Source: CBDCWT01 sp965223305
GTDB lineage: Bacteria > Planctomycetota > Planctomycetia > Pirellulales > Pirellulaceae
DNA: 64,000 nucleotides
Assembly: GCA_965223305.1 (NCBI GenBank)
Contig: CBDCWT010000022.1
Coordinates: 22,462-86,461, forward strand
Direction of reading: 5' to 3'
The position numbers and the translations under genes were made by a program. A model generated the notes under the pieces. That model did not search any database. It had not been told where the DNA came from and saw only the letters and a program-made list of their open reading frames with translations. This document shows positions 46,406 to 55,400 of the stretch, piece after piece; position 1 is the stretch's first letter; every line of letters starts with the position of its first letter.

Positions 46406-48321
46406 GCAGCCTGCAATCTCGCCTCTGTGATTGGCTTGACGACCGCACGGGCTATCGCGAGCGGCTCTCGGAAGCGCTCTATGAAGAGGTCCCCGGCGGT
46501 TCGCGCTGGATCTATGTGACCGGCAGCATGCTCGTCTTCGCCTTCGTCACTCAGGTCGTGACCGGCCTCTTTCTGTGGATGTCGTACAGCCCCGGCAGCC
46601 AGAACGCGTGGGAAAGCGTCTACTACATTCAGCATCAAATGCAAGGTGGTTGGTTGCTGCGCGGCGTGCATCACTACATGGCCCAAGCGATGGTAGCCCT
46701 CTTGCCGCTCCACCTGTTGCAGGTCGTCCTCTGCAAAGCCTATGTAGCTCCCCGGGAGATCAACTACTGGCTGGGGTTGGTGTTGATGTTGATCGTCCTC
46801 GGCCTGGGGCTCACCGGCTACCTGCTGCCCTGGGATCAAAAGGGCTATTGGGCCACCAAGGTAGCCACCGAGTTGATGTCGCTACCTCCCGGCGGGGGAT
46901 ACCTGCAAAAGCTCGTCGTGGGCGGCGGTGAGTATGGTCATCTGACATTGACACGGTTCTTTGCCCTGCATGCTGGAGTGCTGCCCATTCTGTTGTTGCT
47001 CGTGCTGGTGCTGCACGTGGCGATGTTCCGCCGGCATGGAATCACAGCCAAATCTTCGGACAAGCGTCCGGACGAGTATTTTTGGCCACAACAGGTACTC
47101 AAAGACGCCGTGGCCTGTTTCCTGCTGTTGGTGGCTGTGATCGCGATCACCTCGGCGCGGGGAACCGAACTAGGTCCGCCGGCTGAACCCACCGAGTCCT
47201 ATGGGGCGGCCAGGCCGGAGTGGTATTTCCTGTTCCTCTTCGAGCTGCTGAAGAAGATCAAGTCGGCGTTGGTAGGTGCCATTGTCGTCCCCGCGGCTTT
47301 GATGGCCTTCTTGTTTGCCATGCCGCTGATCGCCAGGGTGCGCTATCTGCACGCGGTGAACGTAGCCGTAATCCTGGCAATGATCGTGGGTGCCGGATAT
47401 TTGACCTACGAAGCCATCGACCACGACAACTACCATGTTTGGCATCCGGAACCGCCGGCCGATCCCGCCGAGCAGGAGTTGTGGCGGGAGCGGGTTGCTG
47501 GGGCTCGGAAGTTTCACGAAGAGAGAGATCGCGCCCACCGGGACGCCGAGCGCGTCGAGGCGCTGATCGAGCATTTTGGAATCCCGCGCACTGGGGCGTT
47601 GGTAGGGCTTGTTCGGGAGGACCCCGAGATTCAAGGGCCGCGACTCTTTGCGCAGCATTGCGCGAGCTGCCACAGCTACCTGGACGAGAATGGCAGTGGC
47701 ATCGCCGGACCCGCCACGCCACCCGACTGGGATGGCAGCGAACCGTACGGGGCGCCGAACTTGTACGAGCTATCCAGCCGCGGCCGGCTGGCCGGCATGC
47801 TCGATCCAGAGAAGATCGTGACGCCGGACTATTTTGGCAGCTGCTACCATGGGCTACCTGATTCGGAGGGCGACTACAAGTCGGGCGGCATGGTCGAGTT
47901 TGTACAGAACGACCTGGAGGCAGAACAGGAGCAGCTGGCGGCGATCGTCGCGGTGCTCTCGGCCGAGGCGAAACTGGTCCACCAGCAGGAGCTAGATGCC
48001 GAGGCCGATCGGGATGGCACGTTGGCTCAAGGACGGGAAGCGATGGTCGACGTCGGCTGCATCGATTGCCACCGCTTCCATGACGAGGGAGATCTGGGCA
48101 TGGCTCCCGACTTGACCGGGTATTTTTCTTATCAGTGGCTATATGACTTCATCGCGAATCCCAGCCACGAGCGATTCTACGACGAAGAGAACAACGACCG
48201 TATGCCTGCTTTCGCAGCCGACTCGCAACAACCTGCGGGCAACCTGTTAACGCCGCACGAGATCAAGATGCTCGTGCAGTGGCTCCGCGGAGACCGCCGA
48301 CAATTGGGGGAGGCAGAGTAG
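46402..48321 (+). CDS. Cytochrome b with fused C-terminal diheme cytochrome c
   Basis: 639 residues. The N-terminal half is cytochrome b: eight or so membrane segments with heme-ligand His pairs (RGVHHYMAQAM, LALHAGVLPILLLLVLVLHV). The quinone-site region PEWYF is present in YGAARPEWYFLFLFELLK. After about residue 365 a soluble region carries two c-type heme motifs, C420-A-S-C-H and C553-I-D-C-H. The fusion of cytochrome b and a diheme cytochrome c replaces the separate cytochrome c1/f subunit. Together with the Rieske gene it encodes a compact quinol oxidase or reductase module. This layout is known in planctomycetes and other phyla with alternative bc complexes. Confidence 0.92.
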   Translation: MSSLQSRLCDWLDDRTGYRERLSEALYEEVPGGSRWIYVTGSMLVFAFVTQVVTGLFLWMSYSPGSQNAWESVYYIQHQMQGGWLLRGVHHYMAQAMVALLPLHLLQVVLCKAYVAPREINYWLGLVLMLIVLGLGLTGYLLPWDQKGYWATKVATELMSLPPGGGYLQKLVVGGGEYGHLTLTRFFALHAGVLPILLLLVLVLHVAMFRRHGITAKSSDKRPDEYFWPQQVLKDAVACFLLLVAVIAITSARGTELGPPAEPTESYGAARPEWYFLFLFELLKKIKSALVGAIVVPAALMAFLFAMPLIARVRYLHAVNVAVILAMIVGAGYLTYEAIDHDNYHVWHPEPPADPAEQELWRERVAGARKFHEERDRAHRDAERVEALIEHFGIPRTGALVGLVREDPEIQGPRLFAQHCASCHSYLDENGSGIAGPATPPDWDGSEPYGAPNLYELSSRGRLAGMLDPEKIVTPDYFGSCYHGLPDSEGDYKSGGMVEFVQNDLEAEQEQLAAIVAVLSAEAKLVHQQELDAEADRDGTLAQGREAMVDVGCIDCHRFHDEGDLGMAPDLTGYFSYQWLYDFIANPSHERFYDEENNDRMPAFAADSQQPAGNLLTPHEIKMLVQWLRGDRRQLGEAE

Positions 48322-49047
48322 ACAGGATCTACATGACGAACAGGATGAGGGGAAAGGGCTGGGCTCTACGACCCATTACTCCACAGCAACGAAACGTGTA
48401 GCGCAATCGGGAGGGCGAGGCTGGGGTGACGAAAACTTTGGACCACAACAGGCAGTGTCAAAAAGCAATTGCTATCGCAACATTTGGTGGGAGCAATGCA
48501 TGCTAGTTGTCACAAAACCAATGCAATTCGAGGCAAACTCCTATACTGCGCCCGATAGCATCGAAGATGTTGGGACAAGTTCGCTCGGCGACTACCACAT
48601 GTTGTGAAGAACGTTTCACCATCCCAGGGCGAGGCTCCCGCCGAGCCGAAACCTGCCGCTTGTTAGCCCCTGATCTTCAACCGCCGATATCGCACGGCGG
48701 GCCCCCGGTTGCCCCCCATACGCGGAGGTCGTGCAGCTTTCAAGTTAGTGCGTGATTTCGTGTTTCGTCACTCTCCCCCTCGGGGAGAGTCGGCCCGAAG
48801 GGCCGGAGAGGGGACACACCTCGGGGCGATCACTCCCGGACAACCCTCGCCGGACGCTACGCGTCCGGCGAGACGAATCTCGCCAAAACGGATACAGGGC
48901 GCGGCGGTACCGGTCCGATGACAACTTAGTCCGGATGATTCGCGAAGGGTCGCTACATGCGGCAGCTAGCATTGCGCCCTTGAACAGTCCGGGCTCAGTC
49001 CAGCGGCATTTTGCCTGGACGGACTCTTCTTATCGCGGACCGATCGC
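48322..49047. repeat. Repeat-rich intergenic region
   Basis: 726 bases. Fragments of the GGCTC palindrome lie near 48405 and 48622. At 48737-48810 an inverted array-type unit carries the CTCTCCCC...GGGGAGAG and CGGCCC/GGGCCG hairpins. At 48330 there is an ACAGGATCTACATGACGAAC unit. No gene is supported. Confidence 0.6.
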
Positions 49048-49740
49048 ATGTGGTGTAGCCGCTGCCAACAGGATGTGCCGGGCGTTGCGACTCAGGGGGA
49101 TACAGGTTTTTGCTGCGCTCGCTGCTCGCAGGTGCTTTCCCGAGCTCCGGGCGAGAGTTTGACGGGCCCGACCCAGACACGCCGGCGGCTAGATCGGTGG
49201 CAGCTGGACGAAGAGTTGTTGGACGCCGCGTCTCTGATCCGGCGGTTCGAACTGTCCGGGAGCGAGGCCGGCCGCACATTTCGCCTCGATCCGCCTCACA
49301 TCGATCCGCACGCACGCGCGCCTGCGGTAGTGAAACCCCGGCGGCGGACGCTGTCGTGGTGGTTGGCATGGATCTCGTTGACCATCGGCGTTACGGCTTG
49401 TGCATGTGGCGGAGCGCTCTTGATGGGATCGGTCTGGGGAGGACGTCCTCATCTGTTTCCGACGGGCATCGCCTTTACCTTGGGCGGTGAGGCCGCATTG
49501 GTGCTGGGACTCTTGATGCAACTGGACAGCCTCTGGCGTGGCAACCGCGATCTACACCAATCGCTGCAAGCCGTGCAGGAGCGGCTAGCCGGCAGCAGCG
49601 CCCCGGCGCCGTGCTACGGCCGGGCGCAAGCAGGCCGAGAGCAAGGCCTGACTGAAGCAGGCGGTGGGCCTTCATGTTGCAGCGAACTGTTTGAACGCCG
49701 ATTGGAGGACGTGCTTCGAGAGGTCGGGCGGACATCTTAG
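49048..49740 (+). CDS. Zinc-ribbon membrane protein of unknown function
   Basis: 230 residues. The N-terminus has two CxxC pairs (C3SRC6 and C23ARC26) as in a zinc ribbon. A charged linker follows, then two membrane helices near 104-128 (LSWWLAWISLTIGVTACACGGALLM) and 136-158 (GIAFTLGGEAALVLGLLMQL). A coiled-coil-like segment (RNRDLHQSLQAVQERL) and an Arg-rich C-terminus complete it. I recognise no family. The N-terminal ribbon is probably cytoplasmic. It stands alone between repeat regions and is followed by two tandem hairpins. Confidence 0.72.
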   Translation: MWCSRCQQDVPGVATQGDTGFCCARCSQVLSRAPGESLTGPTQTRRRLDRWQLDEELLDAASLIRRFELSGSEAGRTFRLDPPHIDPHARAPAVVKPRRRTLSWWLAWISLTIGVTACACGGALLMGSVWGGRPHLFPTGIAFTLGGEAALVLGLLMQLDSLWRGNRDLHQSLQAVQERLAGSSAPAPCYGRAQAGREQGLTEAGGGPSCCSELFERRLEDVLREVGRTS

Positions 49741-49763
49741 AATTCACGCTACATGCGATGCCT

Positions 49764-49812
49764 CATCACGCGGAGCGTGATGACTACGTAGACGTCACGC
49801 TCCGCGTGACGT
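49764..49812. repeat. Two adjacent perfect hairpins with complementary loops
   Basis: First hairpin: CATCACGC-GGA-GCGTGATG at 49764-49782. Second: ACGTCACGC-TCC-GCGTGACGT at 49792-49812. The loops GGA and TCC are complementary. They lie 24 bases after the zinc-ribbon gene's stop. No T-tract follows, so they are not a standard intrinsic terminator. Confidence 0.7.
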
Positions 49813-49897
49813 TGCCGACAGTGCAGGCGCCCTGTGCGATAGACATGATATCGAAGTCCAGCTGCGTTCCACGGTCAAACAAATCAGCCGGAATGCG

Positions 49898-50140
49898 TTA
49901 GCAGCCGGTTTGTAGGAACTGTGGGCTAGGGCTGTCCTCCCATTCGATCACACACTCTGGCGGCGAGACCAATGGCGACGACGGGAGTTCAACAAATGTC
50001 GACGCCGGTGGACTGCCGCCCACGCGCTTCTTTAGCGAGTAATAGTCGAGCTTCAAAGCCCGAGCTGTCACATGGAGGCCGTGCGTCGCTGCTAGCTTGC
50101 TGGCCGCCTTCCAAAGCCGTTCTGGAATTCGTTCGCCCAC
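49898..50140 (-). pseudogene. Truncated HTH-like protein of transposon-associated type
   Basis: 80 residues starting MGERIPERLWKAASKLAATHG, then LHVTARALKLDYYSLKKRV, a helix-turn-helix-like pattern I recall from short accessory proteins next to insertion-sequence transposases. The family normally continues after a CVIE(W/L/F)-type strand for another 30-40 residues. Here it stops at EWEDSPSPQFLQTGC where the sequence turns into the GGAATGCGTTAGC repeat. It is therefore a 3'-truncated fragment, and no transposase is nearby. Whether it is expressed is unknown. Confidence 0.5.
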
Positions 50141-50190
50141 GGCTCGGCACCGCCTCGGTCGCCGACGGATACCCTAGACCGGTTTGGTTC

Positions 50191-50565
50191 CTAATCAGAG
50201 TTCATGGTGTCCTTTAACAGTCGACGGGACGGTGAGTCAAAGTACATCTCCAACTCATCGTCCCATTTCCACGATCGACCGCAGCACCAACACGAGTATA
50301 TAGATAGTACTGCATGCGGAGCGTGAATGCGCCCTTGCCTGTCACTGTAAACAAACCGATATCTTGCTCGCGCAAACCCCACCGACTGACGGAGTTCTTT
50401 CGACGGGACAAGGCAAGTGAGGTGTGCCGCGTTGCCGAAGCCGTATAATCGCGTTGAGACACCTGACTTGTTCCAAGTTACTCTGCATCTGCTTGCCAGC
50501 AGGGCAATCAAAAACACGACAACGAGTATCGTGCGAAGGCGAAATCTGGCGAAACGACGCGGCAT
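50191..50565 (-). CDS. Small membrane-anchored hypothetical protein
   Basis: 124 residues. The N-terminus RRFARFRLRTILVVVFLIALLASR is the planctomycete RFxLRTLL-type single-helix anchor. The remainder is soluble, with a Cys-rich segment SCWCCGRSWKWDD, possibly a metal site. No family recognised. It lies among fragments at the edge of the accessory island. Confidence 0.6.
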   Translation of the reverse strand: MPRRFARFRLRTILVVVFLIALLASRCRVTWNKSGVSTRLYGFGNAAHLTCLVPSKELRQSVGFARARYRFVYSDRQGRIHAPHAVLSIYSCWCCGRSWKWDDELEMYFDSPSRRLLKDTMNSD

Positions 50566-50637
50566 CTTGAATCACGAAACTGGACTAGCCGGTGATTTCA
50601 CGCTTGCTTTAACAGTTCACCGATTTCGCCCAGTCTA

Positions 50638-50853
50638 TCAATCTTGGATCTGACTGACTTTCGGTGAGGCTCTGGAAGTATCAACTCGACACGGATGACC
50701 AACAAACGGCCCCGCCCCGATTTCCATTAGCCATTCCAACAGGCGGCTCGACACAAATCCTTGGTCGGGACCCGCTACGTAATCGCTACCATCCCACTTG
50801 TCGCCATCGAGAATCCAACCATTCTTCGGATAACCAATTGTCGTCATTTCCAC
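50638..50853 (-). pseudogene. Fragment resembling a double-CXXCG/DUF1629-type immunity protein
   Basis: 71 residues. The segment WDGSDYVAGPDQGFVSSRLLEWL resembles the C-terminal part of double-CXXCG and DUF1629-like proteins (GSD...GxVxSxR). No CXXCG motif is present, so it would be a truncated or degenerate copy. There is GGTGGAA right before the ATG. Low confidence; it may also be noncoding. It lies 3' of the ankyrin gene, in the RHS toxin neighbourhood. Confidence 0.35.
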
Positions 50854-50948
50854 CGAGCTCGCCCCTGCTTCACCGATAGCGCGTTGAAATGAACGTCACG
50901 ATGCCTAAGATGCCCGAGAAGTTACCACGCTGACTGCACCCTACGTAT

Positions 50949-52259
50949 CTAATCGCGGATAGAGCCGAGCGATTTGACAGGAAGAACGGCACCGTACGCG
51001 ATTGAAGTCACTAGTTCGAACTCCTCGGTCGCGTCGGCATTTCCTGCTAAAATCTCTTTAATTTGGGCAGCGGCCTCGCGAGGCGCCGTCTGCATTTCCG
51101 TGTGAATCCTCCTGCCCGAAAGTGATGCTCCGTGTTGAGCAAGAACGCTTGCCGCAGTGGCTCGCCCATCTTCAACAGCTCGATCAAGCGCTGTACACCC
51201 ATCGTTGTCCGCGTGATTCAAGTCGCACCCACTCGCGATCAGAGAGTTCAAGATTTCTTCCGCTGACGCGTAGAAAATAGCCGTTTCGCCTCCGTATGTT
51301 GTGATGTCCGGATCGGCTCCGTGCCTGATAAATAGTTTCACAAGTTCAGAATGTCCTGCGCTGACCGCGATATGGAGTGGGGCCAGACCTGTTTCGCCGT
51401 CATGTGTGTCCAGGTCGAATCCAAGTCTGATTAACTGTTCAGCGGTTGTGATGTTACCTGTGTCACAGCTGAAAACCAGAGGCGAGTACTGGTCTTTTTT
51501 TTCCGTTAGAAGTCCGGCCTCAAATGTTATCTGAATTGCGTCCGCGTCCCCAAAGCGACAAACGTATTCCGCCAAGGTGACGCGGCTTTCGGCTATGAAG
51601 GTGCGCGCACCAACCTTATTCTCTATCGGTGCTATAAACTCACCCCGCGTCAGCTCGTGGTGGCTGCGAAGAGCCGCTTCGAGTGAGTCATTCCTTCCGT
51701 TCGCGATATCCAAAAGAAGGGCCAAGCCGCTTCGCGGGAGCTCGCGGCCTTTGCGAAGAAAGAACGGCGCCTCCTCAACAATAGTTCGGGCCACAGACTC
51801 TTTACACCTCGTAAGTAGCAGTTGATAAACCACACCTCCAACCAACTCGAAGGCATCCCGGTATCTCCAATCGACGATCTGCGCGACAGTGCATGAGAAT
51901 CTATCCGCTCGTCGTAGCGGTAACGCGTTGGATACCACGTAGCCGCTCAGTACCTCTTCAGTCACTTCATCTACGAGAATCCCAATGGGTATCAACTGTT
52001 CTCCCTGCTTGGCAACAACTGTCACCATGAACTGATCTTGAGCGCGCGACTTGGAACGAAATGAAGATTCAAACTGATGAAAGTGACGAGCTGCGGTTTG
52101 AATGGCCTCGCATAGCGGCCGATCACCCTGAATCAGCGCCACTATCTTCGATCTGCTCAGCAAATCCATCCCTTTCACCGCATTTGTCTCCGCCTGGGCG
52201 ACTTCCACCAACAGAAAGAACACTACGAGTGATAACGCACGCACGTGTAGCTTTGCCAT
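50949..52259 (-). CDS. Secreted ankyrin-repeat protein, candidate immunity partner of the RHS toxin
   Basis: 436 residues from ATG 52259 (MAKLHVRALSLVVFFLLVEVAQAET), a Sec signal peptide. Residues about 25-250 are unassigned. Ankyrin repeats follow from about 265: YSPLVFSCDTGNITTAEQLI, GLAPLHIAVSAGHSELVKLF, ETAIFYASAEEILNSLIASG and CTALDRAVEDGRATAASVLA. The gene begins 16 bases after the stop of the RHS C-terminal frame on the same strand. Ankyrin proteins serve as immunity proteins in several polymorphic toxin systems, so a periplasmic immunity role is a reasonable inference, though not shown. Confidence 0.75.
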   Translation of the reverse strand: MAKLHVRALSLVVFFLLVEVAQAETNAVKGMDLLSRSKIVALIQGDRPLCEAIQTAARHFHQFESSFRSKSRAQDQFMVTVVAKQGEQLIPIGILVDEVTEEVLSGYVVSNALPLRRADRFSCTVAQIVDWRYRDAFELVGGVVYQLLLTRCKESVARTIVEEAPFFLRKGRELPRSGLALLLDIANGRNDSLEAALRSHHELTRGEFIAPIENKVGARTFIAESRVTLAEYVCRFGDADAIQITFEAGLLTEKKDQYSPLVFSCDTGNITTAEQLIRLGFDLDTHDGETGLAPLHIAVSAGHSELVKLFIRHGADPDITTYGGETAIFYASAEEILNSLIASGCDLNHADNDGCTALDRAVEDGRATAASVLAQHGASLSGRRIHTEMQTAPREAAAQIKEILAGNADATEEFELVTSIAYGAVLPVKSLGSIRD

Positions 52260-52275
52260 CGTCTGGTTCCATCGC

Positions 52276-53055
52276 TCATTTATTGATGCGCGCGATTTCT
52301 GCCTCGAAATCCTGAATGTCCTGCATAGCTTGCAGGAGAACTGGATCCACAGCCGCTCGGAACCCGTTAGCAAACAACACGTTGACTTCAAGAGCGAGCT
52401 CTCGATATACCGTTCTGTCACGATTCACGCCTGTGAGGCATTCACGAGCGGTCGCGATGTCCCCACGCTTCGCAGCAGCGATGGCGTCCCTCATGGCACC
52501 CTGCCTTCCTGACAAGATGCTCGCGGCTCTGTTGCCTCTGTCGTGCGCGTCGGCGATTTGAGCAATGTGAGAGAAGACTCCCATAAGGAGCAGAATCTTC
52601 CCACGCTTCTTAAGAGAACTTAATCCCCTGCTCTGAACTTCGGCATCGGTGAGGCCTTCGCCATCCATCCTGTTGATCTTCCCTGGCGTCAGTGGGATCA
52701 TGTCTCGGCGAATCCCATCGTTGAACGTTTTCAAAGTTGAGTTTGGAGCGCCAGTCCAAGATTTTCCACCTCGAATCCGGTCAGCAATCTGCTTAGCAGA
52801 AACTCGGCTAGGTTTCTTGGATGCTTTCCACGCTCGAAGCTGTCTTTCTAGTTCGTCATTGTAGTCACAGTGTCGAACGGTGCCATACGTTGTTCCCCAG
52901 TTGTGAGGTACCAGGAGGGCACCTGACCGCCGCCCCGCAAAATATAGGAGTTCGGCCTTCGTGAGAATCCTTTCGCGGTACAGTTTCCAGGCGACAGATA
53001 TCGGAACCCAGTGCTGCCCTTCAGCTTGCCCTTCCGCATCGACATAAGTCGTCGC
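52276..53055 (-). pseudogene. RHS C-terminal toxin tip, separated from its core by an in-frame TAG
   Basis: 260 codons open in exactly the same frame as the RHS core upstream, after TAG 53056-53058. The sequence starts ATTYVDAEGQ, the usual RHS linker into the variable tip. It continues with QHWVPISVAWKLYRE and PHNWGTTYGTVRHCDYNDEL, a pattern like the GHH/HNH nuclease-type tips although the first His of GHH is Gln. A helical second part ends EIARINK. A possible independent start is TTG at 52734 (LKTFNDGIRR). The only defect is one stop codon, which a C-to-A change from TCG would explain. The ankyrin gene follows at 16 bases. Confidence 0.7.
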
Positions 53056-53799
53056 CTAATTCCCCACGTACCGATACAGATTCGCATCGCCCGCCCTAAA
53101 TCCGATCGGATCTTCACTCATCCACCTGCCCACCGCCGGGTCGTACCATCTCGCCCGGTTATACTGCAAACCGACATCCTCGTCCCAATCGCGGCCGGTG
53201 TAGCCAAAGAGGAAGTCAACCGTGCTTGACTCACTGATACGGTTGCCAAACGAATCATAGACCACATGATTGACAACCGTGCCTTCGTTATCGATGACAT
53301 CCCGCACACTTCCCAGGTGGTCGGTGAGCGGCCAGTAGACGTCTCCGTTCGCCGATGTCGTCGCGACCTGCTCGTCCGCCAAGATCATGTCGACCACCGG
53401 CCCGTGAAGATAACGGTGTGACAACTCCGCGCCCCCAGAGCCCGACTCCTCGGTGAACTCCAGGGCAATGTGCTCACCGTCGTACACCCAGGTTGTTGAG
53501 CGATCGACAGTCCCATTGCCATCGTCGTCTTCATCCTTGCCGATTCGCCGATCAAAGGCGTCGTACCTGTAGTCAAACTGCTCTTGAATCGTGCCGCCAC
53601 TATCACGGTCGATCACCGAGACCAGACGATTGCGGTAGTCCCAAACGTACTCGGTGTACGAACCATCCGGCGCCGTTTTCCTCGTGCGATTGCCCTCGGC
53701 GTCGTACTGGTAGTCGTCTGCGCCTAACAGTTGCAGCGCCTCACGCTGCTGGCGTGACTTCGACCTTCTCGATTTCTCGGAATTTTTCCTACCTGCCAT
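53056..53799 (-). CDS. RHS core C-terminal fragment fused to a recombinase N-terminus
   Basis: 247 residues from ATG 53799. The first ~25 residues, MAGRKNSEKSRRSKSRQQ, are Lys/Arg-rich like the recombinase start MAGRKKSKASKSASQP, and the leader DNA before them is a copy of the recombinase leader. From about residue 27 RHS repeats begin (DYQYDAEGNRTRKTAPDGSY, RYDAFDRRIG, VYWPLTDHLGSVRDVID). It ends in the hallmark RARWYDPAVGRWMSEDPIG and LYRYVGN. A complete RHS protein is over 1000 residues, so this is only the C-terminal end of the core. It terminates at the TAG before its toxin tip. Confidence 0.85.
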   Translation of the reverse strand: MAGRKNSEKSRRSKSRQQREALQLLGADDYQYDAEGNRTRKTAPDGSYTEYVWDYRNRLVSVIDRDSGGTIQEQFDYRYDAFDRRIGKDEDDDGNGTVDRSTTWVYDGEHIALEFTEESGSGGAELSHRYLHGPVVDMILADEQVATTSANGDVYWPLTDHLGSVRDVIDNEGTVVNHVVYDSFGNRISESSTVDFLFGYTGRDWDEDVGLQYNRARWYDPAVGRWMSEDPIGFRAGDANLYRYVGN

Positions 53800-54077
53800 C
53801 ACAAAACTCCTTTCGAGACTGGGCTCGGCGCGCACCGGTAGCGCGGTGAAACGCCAAGCGTTTGAAAAAAAAGACCGCCAAACGGGGCGATCTCAAAGGG
53901 AAAACACGGGCCAGCTTGGCCCGTCAGAGAGGGCGTTTTTTTAGGGGGGCATTACACCTTCTGGCGCCAAACTTCGACCGATTCGCCGTTACTCGCTGAA
54001 AGACAGAACCTTACGGCGAAAATGAGCACCCACATCCTATGCTCAATGGGGGCTCGTTGGGGGCTCAATGGGGGGCT
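53783..54077. repeat. Leader repeat R1, copy a (direct repeat of 59033-59327)
   Basis: 295 bases align without gaps to 59033-59327 with about ten mismatches (about 97 percent). R1 holds, in minus-strand order, a G/C-run block, two intrinsic terminators (hairpins at 53871-53894 and 53906-53924, each with a T-run), a TACCGGTA dyad at 53828-53844 and an AAAGGAG Shine-Dalgarno. In copy a it leads into the RHS fragment; in copy b into the recombinase. Confidence 0.9.
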
Positions 54078-54210
54078 AGAACTTTCCAGTTCTATGCTCG
54101 AACTGCCCTAACGCATGCTCGAACTTGCTGTTAAAAGAGGCCTGCTGTGAAAAGCTGCGTAACATGGTGAGCTTCTGCTGTGTCGAGCAAAACTTGGCTT
54201 CGGCCATTTG

Positions 54211-55296
54211 CGTGCCCTTCAGGTTTGTGGTGCAAACCGGGTGCACTAGCAGCGTCAATTGGCGCTGTATCACGTGCCACACAATCCTACCTCCTTAAGG
54301 ACGCGACAAATCGCCTCTGCTGTCAACCCCTGCTCGCACTTTTTGGCCAACGAATTCAAGAGCGCGACGGACGCGTTCCTCGTGCCGAGGAGCGCGCCGT
54401 CGCTCGGCTGGCCTGCACAACACCGATTTGATTCCACCCCGAGAGTTGTCGCTCCCTCGGACCTCACCCGCAAAGGCGACGTGCCACCTCCGCCTCCGCC
54501 GTTCGTCGCTCGCCAGACTCGCTGCGCTCAGACAGGTGAGCGACCGACGACCGGCTCCAGCGAAGGCGACACTCGACAAGCTGCCTGTTAGACGCACAGA
54601 CGGAAACTCGTTTGGAAAACACCGAGGCGTCGTTCATCGGGAAGACGCATTGACGCCCGCGTGGTGCAACACGGGAAGCGCATCGGACTACGCTTGGTCG
54701 CTCGTCGATGGTGTTGGCAACACTAACGGCGCGGGAGCTCTCGTGCTTCGATAACCGGCAGCTGTGTTTCCACGCTCCCTGCGCTGCGCCGCTGCCCCTA
54801 CGCGGGCTCTTGTTGTCCCGCTCCCGGCTTGGCTCACACAGCTCGCCGCGCGGTCGCTCGCTGGTCGTCTCGGAAACAACACTACTCGACATGGGAAATC
54901 GTGCTGAATAGGCAACCGCCCACGCGATCATCGCTCGCTCGACGCTCCGGGCCACCGCTACCGCCTTCGCTGTTCACGCTGAATGGCTTCGGAAGACGAC
55001 TACGACGTGAAGTGCCAGGCCTTCGCTTCCGCTTCCTGGCCCTGCGCTATGCGGCGTCCGCGGGCCGCTGGGTCCACCTACGGCTGCGCCTCCGGTGGAT
55101 CCGCTACGCTCGCCTTCCTGGCTCGCTACGCGGATGCCGTCCAGGCACCGCGGCCATCTTTTGCGGCGGTCGTCCATGACCGCCGTGGGGGTCAATGGAC
55201 ACCGGGTACTCAGCGCGATGGACCGACACGCGTCGCGAGTTCCGCGAGCCAAATCGCGGCGATTGAACCACCATCCGTCGGCCCGCGGTCCGAGAG
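54211..55296. repeat. Long direct repeat R2, copy a (matches 61036-62207)
   Basis: About 1.1 kb resembling 61036-62207 in the same orientation, in blocks of high identity separated by small indels. It contains no gene I believe; open frames on both strands are Arg/Ser-rich artefacts shared by both copies. It ends with structured repeat R3. A short open frame (54076-54285, minus, ending SKFEHALGQFEHRTGKF) lies between R1a and R2a where the ATPase lies in the other copy. Confidence 0.8.
55242..55288. repeat. Structured repeat R3, copy a
   Basis: Outer stem CCGCGAGCC/GGCCCGCGG (one mismatch) enclosing an AATCG-CGG-CGATT hairpin. Related copies lie at 56239, 62154 and 63207. About 110 bases separate it from the end of the aspartic-protease gene. 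Confidence 0.8.
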
Positions 55297-55400
55297 TCAG
55301 GCAATCATCACAGATTCCGCCGCCGAACAATCACTTTAATTCGATTCGGCGGCAGTCTGAGGATCAAGCCAAACAAAGACGCCTAAACGGGACTGCCTGG

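Noticed and set aside
54587..54593. GTTAGAC resembling an integron attC core (also at 61409-61415)
   Set aside because: No matching RYYYAAC partner in inverted orientation upstream within a usual attC length, and the recombinase lacks the IntI-specific helix.
54464..54955. 163-codon minus-strand frame in R2, with a relative at 61286-61765
   Set aside because: The shared part is just translation of a nucleotide repeat; composition is Arg/Ser-rich and the ends differ between copies.
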